A stretch of DNA of 5,694 nt, from positions 1 through 5,694 of the forward strand of contig JBEVNX010000011.1 of assembly GCA_040507895.1 (NCBI GenBank), given 5' to 3'. Position 1 is the first letter of the stretch; each line of letters starts with the position of its first letter. Shown here piece by piece: positions 1 through 5,694 of this stretch. The notes under the pieces were generated by a model that ran no database searches, was not told the origin of the DNA, and worked only from the letters and a program-made list of their open reading frames with translations. Source of the stretch: JBEVNX01 sp040507895. Lineage in GTDB: Bacteria; Desulfobacterota; Binatia; JACPRU01. The position numbers and the translations under genes were made by a program.

Positions 1-128
<128 letters not shown>

Positions 129-141
129 CCGGGCGCCGACG

Positions 142-446
<305 letters not shown>

Positions 447-450
<4 letters not shown>

Positions 451-1142
451 ACGCACCGGATCGGGCAACGAGCGGGACGGGCAAGTTGGGCATATCGGCG
501 AAGTTGGGATTGATCGGAAAGAAGCTCGGCATGACCCAGATCTTTGTGAAGGGCGGCGCTCTGGTCCCCGTCACGGTGATCCAGGCGGGACCCTGCGCGG
601 TCGTGCAGAAGCGCACCGAGGACAAGGACGGGTATTTCGCGGTCCAGCTCGGCTTCGCCGAGACTAAGGCTCAACGGCTTAGTAAAGCGGGCCGCGAGCA
701 CCGTAAGAAGGCTGGAAAGATGGTCGGGGTGCTGCGCGAGTTCCGCGCCGGCGCGGAGCTCGAGGTGGGCGCCGAGGTGAAGGTGGCGGATCTCTTCAAG
801 GAGGGCGATCTCGTCGACGTCACCGGCGTCACCAAAGGACGCGGCTATCAAGGCGTGATCAAGCGGCATCATTTCAGCGGCTTCCCCGCGACCCACGGCA
901 CTCATGAATACTTCCGCCACGGCGGATCGATCGGAAACCGCACGCATCCCGGGCGCGTGTTCAAGAACAAGCGCATGGCGGGTCAGATGGGCGCCGAGCG
1001 TGTGACCACCCAGAATCTGGCGGTCGTCGGCGTCCGCGCTGACGACAACGTCCTGTTGGTTCGCGGCGCGGTTCCCGGTGGGCGCAACGGAATTCTCTTC
1101 ATCCGTCCGGCGGTGAAGTCGCAGGGGGCGAGCCGTGAGTGA
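447..1142 (+). CDS. rplC: 50S ribosomal protein L3 (uL3), with N-terminal extension
   Basis: L3 binds the 3' part of 23S rRNA early in 50S assembly and sends a loop towards the peptidyl-transferase centre. The product is 231 aa, against 209 in E. coli. The core starts near residue 22 (LIGKKLGMTQIF). The central loop contains GRGYQGVIKRHHF (131-143), the GGSIGNRTHPGRVFKNKRMAGQMG segment spans 159-182, and NVLLVRGAVPG lies at 201-211. About 21 residues precede the usual start. The ATG at 447 is chosen because it forms an ATGA overlap with the rpsJ stop; in-frame TTG codons at 504 and 510 would give the standard length but have no clear ribosome-binding site. At the position of E. coli Gln150, methylated by PrmB, there is Thr166. 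Identity is certain; the start is moderately sure. Confidence 0.97.
1123..1128 (+). promoter_or_regulatory. Ribosome-binding site for rplD
   Basis: AGGGGG sits 6 nt before the GTG at 1135, inside the last codons of rplC. It supports this GTG as the rplD start although it is not ATG and overlaps the rplC stop by 8 nt. Confidence 0.7.
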
Positions 1143-1767
1143 GAGTCTGCGCGTTCCGGTGTACTCCCAGGCGAAGCAAGCCGTCGGCGAAGTCGAGCTG
1201 TCGAGCGCGGTTTTCGGTCAGCCTCTGCGCTCGCACCTCCTCTACGAGGCCGTGAAGATGCAGCAGGCCAATCGTCGCAGCGGTACGCACGCGACCAAGA
1301 CTCGCGCCTTCGTGCGCGGCGGCGGCAAGAAGCCTTGGCGGCAGAAGGGCACCGGTCGCGCGCGTCAAGGCAGCACGCGCGCGGCGCAATGGGTGGGCGG
1401 CGCGACGGTCTTCGGGCCCCAGCCGCGCGACTACTTCTACCGCATGCCCTACGAGGCGCGGCGCCAGGCGCTGTGCGTGGCGTTGTCGGTCAAGAACCGC
1501 GAGCAGGGCGTCCTGGTCGTCGATCGCCTCGAGATCGCCAGCGGCAAGACGCGCGATATGGCGAAGGCGATCGACTCGCTCGGCGTGAAATCCGCGCTCG
1601 TCGTCCTCGCCGCCTCCGACTCGAACCTCGAGCGCGCGGCGCGCAATCTCGCCCACGTCAAGGTCATCCGGTTCCACGGACTCAACGTCTACGACGTGCT
1701 CGCCCACGAGCACGTGATCTTCCTACGCGAGGCTCTTGAAGGGCTCGAGAAGCGGTTGTCGGTATGA
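1135..1767 (+). CDS. rplD: 50S ribosomal protein L4 (uL4)
   Basis: L4 binds domain I of 23S rRNA, and its extended loop reaches the constriction of the peptide exit tunnel. In E. coli it also represses its own operon by acting on the S10 leader. The product is 210 aa, slightly longer than the E. coli 201. The tunnel loop is intact, with KKPWRQKGTGRARQGS at residues 65-80. Lys71 aligns with E. coli Lys63, where a change to Glu gives macrolide resistance, so the wild-type residue is present. The C-terminal Rossmann-like part includes the segment around ALVVLAASDSNLERAARNL. The start is GTG 1135, with a good ribosome-binding site, overlapping rplC by 8 nt; the stop overlaps rplW by 4 nt. No E. 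coli-like S10 leader exists upstream in this window, so its regulatory role here is uncertain. Confidence 0.98.
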   Translation: MSESLRVPVYSQAKQAVGEVELSSAVFGQPLRSHLLYEAVKMQQANRRSGTHATKTRAFVRGGGKKPWRQKGTGRARQGSTRAAQWVGGATVFGPQPRDYFYRMPYEARRQALCVALSVKNREQGVLVVDRLEIASGKTRDMAKAIDSLGVKSALVVLAASDSNLERAARNLAHVKVIRFHGLNVYDVLAHEHVIFLREALEGLEKRLSV

Positions 1768-2054
1768 GCCATCCGCTCGAAGTGCTGGTCGCGCCCCTGA
1801 TCACCGAAAAAGGCACGCTGGTGAACGAGACGTCCAACCAGGTCGTTTTCCGTGTGCGCCGCTCCGCGAACAAGGAAGAGATCCGCAGGGCCGTCGAGAG
1901 CTTTTTCAAGGTGAAGGTTGAAAGCGTTCACACCGTGAACCTGCTCGGCAAGCGTCGCCGCACGGCGAAATCGATTGGCAAGCGGCCGGATTGGAAGAAG
2001 GCGTACGTCACGCTCGCCGCGGGGCAGACGATCGACTTCTTCGAGGGGGCGTGA
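1764..2054 (+). CDS. rplW: 50S ribosomal protein L23 (uL23)
   Basis: L23 binds domain III of 23S rRNA at the exit of the peptide tunnel. There it is the docking site for trigger factor and lies next to the signal-recognition-particle and translocon contacts. The product is 96 aa, close to the E. coli 100. The N-terminal motif APLITEKGT (10-18) contains Glu15, which aligns with E. coli Glu18, the trigger-factor contact. The family ending RPDWKKAYVTLAAGQTIDFF (74-93) is clear, with the basic rRNA-binding loop KRRRTAK (63-69) before it. ATG 1764 overlaps the rplD TGA in an ATGA, so translational coupling is likely. A purine-rich GAGGGGG at 2043-2049, near its 3' end, probably serves the next gene. 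Confidence 0.98.
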   Translation: MSHPLEVLVAPLITEKGTLVNETSNQVVFRVRRSANKEEIRRAVESFFKVKVESVHTVNLLGKRRRTAKSIGKRPDWKKAYVTLAAGQTIDFFEGA

Positions 2055-2060
2055 TCGAGG

Positions 2061-2885
2061 ATGGCGCTCAAGACCTACAAGCCGACTTCGAAGGGCCGCC
2101 GGTTCATGACCGGCTACGATTTCGCCGAGATCACGCGGCGCGAGCCCGAGCGGAGCCTCGTCGAGCCGCGCCGCAAGACTGGAGGGCGAAACAACCAGGG
2201 CCGCATGACCATGCGGCACATCGGCGGCGGCCACAAGCAGCACTACCGGATCATCGACTTCAAGCGCGACAAGGACGGCATCCCCGGGCGCGTCGCGTCG
2301 ATCGAGTACGATCCGAACCGCTCCGCGCGCATCGCGTTGCTCCACTACCGGGATGGCGAGAAGCGCTACATCCTCGCGCCCGTCGGCTGCAGGGTCGGCG
2401 ACGAGGTGGTGTCCGGAATCGGGTCCGACATCAAGCCGGGCAACGCGATGCCTCTAGGGCAAATCCCGCTCGGTACGGTCGTGCACAACGTGGAGCTGAG
2501 GGCGGGGAAAGGCGCGCAGCTCGCGCGCAGTGCGGGCGCAGGCATCCAGCTGATGGCGAAGGAGGGCGACTACGCGCTGCTCAAGATGCCCTCCGGCGAG
2601 CTGCGGCGCGTGCGGATCGAATGCCGTGCGACCATCGGGCAGGTCGGCAATCTCGATCATGAAAACGTCTCGATCGGAAAAGCAGGGCGCACCCGCTGGC
2701 TCGGCAAGCGCTCGAGCGTCCGAGGTGTCGCGATGAATCCCGTAGACCACCCCCATGGCGGCGGAGAGGGCCGGTCGAAGGGGAATCATCCCCAGACCCC
2801 TTGGGGCGTGCCCACCAAGGGCTACAAGACGCGGCACAACAAGCGAACGCAGAAGGACATCGTCACCCGGCGAGGACGCAGATAA
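2061..2885 (+). CDS. rplB: 50S ribosomal protein L2 (uL2)
   Basis: L2 is a large rRNA-binding protein needed for subunit association and peptidyl-transferase activity. The product is 274 aa, against 273 in E. coli. The N-terminal part has RRKTGGRNNQGRMT (37-50) and RHIGGGHKQHYRIIDFKR (52-69), an OB-fold and SH3-like RNA-binding core follows, and the C-terminal signature is MNPVDHPHGGGEGRSKG (225-241). His230 corresponds to E. coli His229 (numbered without the initiator Met), the functionally important histidine near the catalytic centre, and it is conserved. The ATG at 2061 gives the standard MALKTYKPTS start. A GAGG abuts it directly, and GAGGGGG 11 nt upstream, in the end of rplW, is the more plausible ribosome-binding site. 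The stop is TAA at 2883-2885. Confidence 0.99.
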   Translation: MALKTYKPTSKGRRFMTGYDFAEITRREPERSLVEPRRKTGGRNNQGRMTMRHIGGGHKQHYRIIDFKRDKDGIPGRVASIEYDPNRSARIALLHYRDGEKRYILAPVGCRVGDEVVSGIGSDIKPGNAMPLGQIPLGTVVHNVELRAGKGAQLARSAGAGIQLMAKEGDYALLKMPSGELRRVRIECRATIGQVGNLDHENVSIGKAGRTRWLGKRSSVRGVAMNPVDHPHGGGEGRSKGNHPQTPWGVPTKGYKTRHNKRTQKDIVTRRGRR

Positions 2886-2889
2886 AGGA
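2885..2889 (+). promoter_or_regulatory. Ribosome-binding site for rpsS
   Basis: AAGGA overlaps the last base of the rplB TAA stop and lies 9 nt before ATG 2899. It fixes the S19 start at the family-standard MARSIKKGPF and argues against in-frame starts further upstream inside rplB. Confidence 0.7.
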
Positions 2890-2898
2890 CGCACGGTC

Positions 2899-3246
2899 AT
2901 GGCGCGCTCGATCAAAAAAGGCCCGTTCATCGACGGCCATCTGTTGAAGAAGGTGCAGGCGCTCAACGAAGCGAATCAGAAGAGCGTGGTGAAAACCTGG
3001 TCGCGGCGCTCCACGATCATCCCGGACATGATCGGGCACACCTTCGCCGTCCACAACGGGCGCAAGTTCATTCCCGTGTACGTCACCGAGAACATGATCG
3101 GCCACAAGCTCGGCGAGTTCTCGCCGACGCGAACGTTCCACGGGCATTCCGGCGACCGCAAGGTGGAAGTTCGGTCGACCGCGGCGCCGGTTCCGACTGC
3201 GGCGGGCGCGCCGGCAGCCGTCGCGCCGGCCGCACCGAAAGTGTGA
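2899..3246 (+). CDS. rpsS: 30S ribosomal protein S19 (uS19), with Ala/Pro-rich C-terminal tail
   Basis: S19 sits in the 30S head, forms a complex with S13 and takes part in the B1a bridge to the 50S subunit near the A site. The product is 115 aa, against 92 in E. coli. Residues 1-91 are standard: MARSIKKGPFID, TWSRRSTIIPDMIGHTFAVHNG (33-54) and MIGHKLGEFSPTRTFHGH (66-83). After VEVRS the protein continues with about 22 residues made almost only of Ala, Pro, Val, Gly and Thr, ending in Lys-Val. Three copies of GCGCCGG (3184, 3208, 3223), all in phase and each starting an Ala-Pro pair, suggest growth by repeat expansion. The tail is not part of the conserved S19 fold and its role is unknown. 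It is continuous with the fold, with no frameshift signal. Its stop lies 5 nt before the chosen rplV ATG. Confidence 0.97.
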   Translation: MARSIKKGPFIDGHLLKKVQALNEANQKSVVKTWSRRSTIIPDMIGHTFAVHNGRKFIPVYVTENMIGHKLGEFSPTRTFHGHSGDRKVEVRSTAAPVPTAAGAPAAVAPAAPKV

Positions 3247-3251
3247 TCCGG

Positions 3252-3593
3252 ATGGAAGCCAAGTCGATCGGCAGGTTCGTGCGGATCTCGCCTCAGAAGG
3301 TTCGCTTGGTGTGCGACCAGATCCGCGGCAAGCGAGTCGAGGAGGCGCTGTCGGTGCTCGAGTTCACCCCGCGCAAGGGTGCGAAGCTGGTCGCCAAGGT
3401 GCTGCGGTCGGGGATCGCCAACGCGGAGAACAACAAGAACCTCGACGTGGACACGCTGTTCGTGAAGCGCATCGAGGTCGGCCCGGGCCCGACTCTGAAA
3501 CGCTTCTTGCCGCGTGCGCAGGGGCGCGCGACGCCGCTGCTGAAGCGAACGAGTCACATCACGATCGTGCTCGACCAGAAAGGCGCGGAGTAG
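3252..3593 (+). CDS. rplV: 50S ribosomal protein L22 (uL22)
   Basis: L22 contacts all domains of 23S rRNA, and its long beta-hairpin lines the exit tunnel opposite L4. The product is 113 aa from ATG 3252 (E. coli 110). The globular part runs FVRISPQKVRLVCDQIRGK (9-27) and IANAENN (55-61). The hairpin, at about residues 77-100, contains GPGPTLKRFLPRAQGRATP; the LKR triplet aligns with MKR of E. coli, whose deletion gives macrolide resistance, so the loop is intact. It ends with KRTSHITIVL. ATG 3252 gives the usual MEAKSIGRFVRIS start, but an in-frame GTG at 3243, overlapping the rpsS stop, would add three residues (MIR). Neither has a strong ribosome-binding site. ATG is preferred on homology. 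Confidence 0.97.
   Translation: MEAKSIGRFVRISPQKVRLVCDQIRGKRVEEALSVLEFTPRKGAKLVAKVLRSGIANAENNKNLDVDTLFVKRIEVGPGPTLKRFLPRAQGRATPLLKRTSHITIVLDQKGAE
3587..3590 (+). promoter_or_regulatory. Ribosome-binding site for rpsC
   Basis: GGAG in the last coding codons of rplV is 6 nt before ATG 3597. Spacing and position support that start. Confidence 0.65.
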
Positions 3594-3596
3594 GAC

Positions 3597-4259
3597 ATGG
3601 GACAGAAGACGCATCCCAAGGGCTTCCGTCTCGGCGTGATCGAGAACTGGGATTCGCGGTGGTTCGCCAAGCGCGACTACTCGGAGATACTCCACGAGGA
3701 CATTCGCCTGCGGAACTTCATCAAGAAGCGCCTCTATCACGCGGGCATCTCGAAGGTGGAGATCGAGCGCGCGGCCAACAAGGCGAAGATCAACATCTAT
3801 ACGGCTCGCCCGGGCATCGTGATCGGCAAGAAGGGCGCCGAGATCGAAAAGCTCAAGCAAGAGCTGACGCGCATGACGGGCAAGGAGCCGTACATCAACA
3901 TTCACGAGGTGCGGCGGCCGGACCTCGACGCGCAGCTCGTGAGTGAAAGCGTGGCGTTGCAGCTCGAGCGGCGCGTCGCGTTCCGCCGGGCGATGAAGGA
4001 GAGCGTCGCCCGGGCGATGCGCATGGGCGCTCAGGGCATTCGCGTTCAGAGCAGCGGTCGGCTCGGTGGCGCCGAGATTGCGCGACGCGAGTGGTACCGC
4101 GAGGGGCGCGTACCGCTCCACACGCTGCGCGCGGACGTCAACTACGGGACCGCCGAAGCGAAGACGACGTACGGGCTGATCGGCGTGAAGGTGTGGATCT
4201 TCCGCGGCGAGGTGCTGACGCGCGAGGAAGAGGAGCAAAAGGCCGCCCTCGGCGGGTGA
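3597..4259 (+). CDS. rpsC: 30S ribosomal protein S3 (uS3)
   Basis: S3 lies at the mRNA entry side of the 30S head and, with S4 and S5, forms the mRNA tunnel entrance that has helicase activity in E. coli. The product is 220 aa (E. coli 233). The start MGQKTHPKGFRLGV is typical. A type II KH domain covers roughly residues 38-107, with the GKKG loop at 77-80 inside RPGIVIGKKGAEIEKL. The C-terminal domain has AFRRAMKESVARAM (128-141), SGRLGGAEIARREWYREGRVPLHTLRAD and TTYGLIGVKVWIFRGE. Arg130, Arg131 and Lys134 match the E. coli residues Arg131, Arg132 and Lys135 implicated in mRNA unwinding. The basic C-terminal tail seen in many homologues is short, ending in an acidic EEEE-type stretch and GG. 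It begins 3 nt after the rplV stop. Confidence 0.99.
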   Translation: MGQKTHPKGFRLGVIENWDSRWFAKRDYSEILHEDIRLRNFIKKRLYHAGISKVEIERAANKAKINIYTARPGIVIGKKGAEIEKLKQELTRMTGKEPYINIHEVRRPDLDAQLVSESVALQLERRVAFRRAMKESVARAMRMGAQGIRVQSSGRLGGAEIARREWYREGRVPLHTLRADVNYGTAEAKTTYGLIGVKVWIFRGEVLTREEEEQKAALGG

Positions 4260-4268
4260 GATCGAACG

Positions 4269-4694
4269 ATGCTGCAACCGGCGAAGGTCAAATGGCGCAA
4301 GATGCAGAAGGGCCGCCGCCCGGGCCTGGCCTGGCGGGGCTCGAGCCTCGCTTTTGGAGACTACGGGCTCCAAGCGATCGACCGCGGTTGGCTGACGGCG
4401 CGCGAGATCGAAGCGGCGCGCGTGGCGCTCACCCGGCACATCAAGCGCGGCGGCCGCGTCTGGGTCCGGGTGTTCCCCGACAAGCCGCTCACCAAGAAGC
4501 CCGCCGAGACCCGGATGGGAAAGGGCAAGGGAGCGCCGGAGATCTGGGTCGCGGTGATCAAGCCGGGGCGCATGATCTTCGAGATGGAGGGGGTGACAGC
4601 GGAGGTTGCGCGCCAAGCCTTGCAGCTGGCGGGCAGCAAGCTCTCGCTCTCGACACAGGTTCGAACGCGGGGAGTCGCACGGCATGCAGGCTAG
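4269..4694 (+). CDS. rplP: 50S ribosomal protein L16 (uL16)
   Basis: L16 binds late in 50S maturation and organises the A-site side of the peptidyl-transferase centre. The product is 141 aa (E. coli 136). It begins MLQPAKVKWRKMQKGRRPG and contains FGDYGLQAIDRGWLTAREIE (29-48), VWVRVFPDKPLTKKPAE (64-80) and RMGKGKGAPEIWVAVIKPGR (82-101). Arg82 is the counterpart of E. coli Arg81, hydroxylated there by RoxA/YcfD; the residue is present, but whether this organism has the hydroxylase cannot be seen. The final basic stretch, RTRGVARHAG, is encoded partly in the 11-nt overlap with rpmC. No strong ribosome-binding site is visible; GGTGAG at 4255-4260, across the rpsC stop, is 8 nt upstream and may serve. 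Confidence 0.99.
   Translation: MLQPAKVKWRKMQKGRRPGLAWRGSSLAFGDYGLQAIDRGWLTAREIEAARVALTRHIKRGGRVWVRVFPDKPLTKKPAETRMGKGKGAPEIWVAVIKPGRMIFEMEGVTAEVARQALQLAGSKLSLSTQVRTRGVARHAG
4669..4674 (+). promoter_or_regulatory. Ribosome-binding site for rpmC
   Basis: GGGGAG inside the end of rplP is 9 nt before ATG 4684. It selects this ATG over an in-frame upstream ATG at 4606, which would add 26 residues unrelated to L29. Confidence 0.7.
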
Positions 4695-4902
4695 AGAGCT
4701 GACCGAGCTCGGCGTCGACGAGCTTCGCGTAAAGGAGCGCGAGCTGCGCGAGGAATTGTTACGACTACGCCTGCGCCGGGGCACCAGCCAGAGCGAGAAC
4801 CCGATGAAGTTCCGTCACGCGCGAAAGGATCTGGCGCGCGTGCTGACCGTGCTGCGTGCGCGCCTAGGCAAGCCGCAGGCCGAAAAGGGGGCGGGCCGAT
4901 GA
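4684..4902 (+). CDS. rpmC: 50S ribosomal protein L29 (uL29)
   Basis: L29 is a small two-helix protein on the solvent side of the 50S subunit beside L23. It helps form the platform for trigger factor and other factors at the tunnel exit. The product is 72 aa (E. coli 63). Two long charged helices are evident. The first is residues 2-31 (ELTELGVDELRVKERELREE and following), and the second is about 44-61 (RHARKDLARVLTVLRAR). Between them lies SQSENPMKF, the family linker. The C-terminal ten residues, rich in Lys, Gly and Ala, extend slightly beyond the common length. The start overlaps rplP by 11 nt, the longest overlap in the window, and the stop overlaps rpsQ by 4 nt, so both ends are likely translationally coupled. 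Confidence 0.97.
   Translation: MQARELTELGVDELRVKERELREELLRLRLRRGTSQSENPMKFRHARKDLARVLTVLRARLGKPQAEKGAGR
4885..4891 (+). promoter_or_regulatory. Ribosome-binding site for rpsQ
   Basis: AAGGGGG in the last codons of rpmC lies 7 nt before ATG 4899, which itself overlaps the rpmC stop. Confidence 0.6.
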
Positions 4903-5162
4903 GCGCCGAGCGTGGCATTCGCAAGCTGCGGGAAGGGGTGGTCGTCAGCGACAAGATGCAGAAGACCGTCGTCGTCGCCGTCGATCGCCAAGTCCAGCAC
5001 GCGAAGTACAAGAAGTTCGTTCGTGCGCGAAAGACGTACAAGGTCCACGACGAGACGAACGAATGCAAGGTGGGCGATCGCGTACGGATCGAGGAGACGC
5101 GTCCCTTGAGCCGCGACAAGCGCTGGCGCCTGAAGACGGTATTGGAGCGGGCGAAGGTATGA
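4899..5162 (+). CDS. rpsQ: 30S ribosomal protein S17 (uS17)
   Basis: S17 is a primary 16S rRNA-binding protein with an OB fold, needed early in assembly of the 30S body. The product is 87 aa (E. coli 84). It opens with a short variable stretch, MSAERGIRK, then shows GVVVSDKMQKTVVVAVDR (13-30), the basic KYKKFVRARKTYKVHDE region (36-52) and the signature VGDRVRIEETRPLSRDKRWRL (58-78). ATG 4899 is placed by the ATGA overlap with rpmC and a ribosome-binding site 7 nt upstream. The stop overlaps the rplN ATG in another ATGA. In E. coli S17 is the last gene of the S10 operon; here translation runs straight on into the spc genes. Confidence 0.98.
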   Translation: MSAERGIRKLREGVVVSDKMQKTVVVAVDRQVQHAKYKKFVRARKTYKVHDETNECKVGDRVRIEETRPLSRDKRWRLKTVLERAKV

Positions 5163-5527
5163 TCCAGGCCCAGACGATCCTCGACGTCGCCGACAATTCC
5201 GGCGCGCGTAAGGTGATGTGCATCAAGGTTCTCGGCGGGTCGAAGCGGCGCTACGCTTCGATCGGCGACGTCATCGTCGTTTCTGTCAAGGAAGCGATCC
5301 CCAACGCCAAGGTGAAGAAGGGCGACGTCGCCAAGGCGGTGATCGTACGGACCGCCAAGGAGATCGGACGCGCCGACGGCTCGTACATCCGCTTCGACAC
5401 GAACTCCGGCGTCCTCGTCGACAACCAGGGAGAGCCGATCGGGACGCGCATTTTCGGACCGGTGGCGCGCGAGCTGCGCGCCAAGAGGTTCATGAAGATC
5501 ATCTCGCTCGCGCCCGAGGTGCTGTGA
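5159..5527 (+). CDS. rplN: 50S ribosomal protein L14 (uL14)
   Basis: L14 lies at the subunit interface, forms bridges to 16S rRNA and contacts L19. In bacteria it is the target of the silencing factor RsfS, which blocks subunit joining. The product is 122 aa (E. coli 123). It begins MIQAQTILDVADNSGARKVM and ends FMKIISLAPEVL, both near identical to family norms. Other conserved parts are KVLGGSKRRYASIGD (24-38), AIPNAKVKKGDV (47-58), DGSYIRFD (73-80) and GTRIFGPVARELR (95-107). Thr96, Arg97 and Lys113 align with E. coli Thr97, Arg98 and Lys114, reported as RsfS contacts. ATG 5159 overlaps the rpsQ stop; an in-frame upstream ATG at 5063 lies inside rpsQ and is rejected. A GGAG at 5144-5147 is 11 nt upstream. 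It would open the spc operon in E. coli. Confidence 0.99.
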   Translation: MIQAQTILDVADNSGARKVMCIKVLGGSKRRYASIGDVIVVSVKEAIPNAKVKKGDVAKAVIVRTAKEIGRADGSYIRFDTNSGVLVDNQGEPIGTRIFGPVARELRAKRFMKIISLAPEVL

Positions 5528-5529
5528 GC

Positions 5530-5694
5530 ATGACGGCGAAGCAAAAGATCAAGAAGGGCGACCCGGTATTCGTGGTCGCGGGTCGCGAGCGCGGCAAGAG
5601 CGGCAAAGTGACCCGCGTCGTGCCGGACCATGGGCGCGTGTTCGTCGAGCGACTGAACATGGTCAAGCGCCACCAGAAGTCGCGCGGACCCCAG
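5530..5694 (+). CDS. rplX: 50S ribosomal protein L24 (uL24), N-terminal part (3' end outside window)
   Basis: L24 binds the 5' domain of 23S rRNA and initiates 50S assembly; in the mature subunit it lies near the tunnel exit. The window holds the first 55 codons, in frame to the edge, against a usual length of about 104 aa. The KOW/SH3-like domain is visible: KIKKGDPVFVVAGRERGKSGKVTRV (6-30), then a second strand region with GRVFVERLNMVKRHQK (35-50), the typical L24 pattern. ATG 5530 is chosen and has GAGG at 5516-5519, 10 nt upstream. An in-frame GTG at 5524, overlapping the rplN stop, would add only Met-Ser, and its spacing to the same GAGG is 4 nt. It starts 2 nt after the rplN stop, so it belongs to the same transcript. 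Confidence 0.97.
   Translation, partial: MTAKQKIKKGDPVFVVAGRERGKSGKVTRVVPDHGRVFVERLNMVKRHQKSRGPQ

Noticed and set aside
1991..2662. A 223-codon + strand open frame in another phase of rplW and rplB
   Set aside because: Its translation is an Arg/Ala/Pro/Gly-rich frame-shifted copy of L2 sequence with no homology; a typical GC-rich shadow.
2780..2806. Alternating G4 and C4 tracts in rplB that could form a GGGGA-ATCA-TCCCC hairpin, resembling a terminator stem
   Set aside because: No T-run follows, it lies inside the conserved C-terminal coding region of L2 (KGNHPQTPWG), and the tracts are explained by those codons.
2914..2919. A6 run at the start of rpsS as a possible slippery or frameshift site
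   Set aside because: It encodes the conserved Lys-Lys of the S19 N-terminal SIKKGPF motif, the downstream frame is intact, and there is no alternative product.
2976..4784. A 602-codon open frame on the minus strand, opposite rpsS, rplV, rpsC, rplP and part of rpmC
   Set aside because: It mirrors the codon structure of the real genes: GC-rich third positions on the + strand remove stops from this antisense frame. Its translation is Arg/Leu/His-rich with no recognisable domain, and it spans five highly conserved genes.

Overview
The window is a block of translation genes, all on the + strand, with no gene-free stretch longer than 13 nt. It holds the 3' end of tuf (elongation factor Tu), the complete S10 cluster rpsJ-rplC-rplD-rplW-rplB-rpsS-rplV-rpsC-rplP-rpmC-rpsQ, and the start of the spc cluster with rplN (complete) and rplX (cut by the right edge). 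Every product is recognised from conserved ribosomal-protein signatures. I see no RNA gene, mobile element, CRISPR array, promoter or intrinsic terminator.

Layout: 1-128 tuf tail; 142-450 S10; 447-1142 L3; 1135-1767 L4; 1764-2054 L23; 2061-2885 L2; 2899-3246 S19; 3252-3593 L22; 3597-4259 S3; 4269-4694 L16; 4684-4902 L29; 4899-5162 S17; 5159-5527 L14; 5530 to the edge L24. Six junctions overlap by 4 to 11 nt, mostly as ATGA stop-start fusions, and the other gaps are 2 to 13 nt. The sequence therefore looks like one long polycistronic, translationally coupled transcript. The str (tuf), S10 and spc units, which are separate transcription units in E. coli, run together here. The long E. coli S10 leader, where L4 exerts feedback control, has no room at this locus, and neither does the rpsQ-rplN spacer.

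The organism is a GC-rich bacterium with strong G/C preference at third codon positions. The L14, L16 and L29 sequences (for example the L29 motif SQSENPMKF) resemble, from memory, those of deltaproteobacterial-type lineages such as Myxococcota or Desulfobacterota. That placement is an impression and has not been tested by a search.

Together the genes supply 50S and 30S proteins. L2, L3, L4, L16 and L14 surround the peptidyl-transferase centre or subunit interface. L22, L23, L29 and L4 line or ring the exit tunnel. S3, S10 and S19 build the 30S head, S17 is an early 30S assembly protein, and L24 initiates 50S assembly. EF-Tu delivers aminoacyl-tRNA to the finished ribosome. I found no undescribed system. 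The points worth a second look are lineage-specific details: an Ala/Pro tail on S19, an N-terminal extension on L3 with a short internal repeat, the missing glutamine at the L3 methylation site, and the absence of leader or spacer regions.
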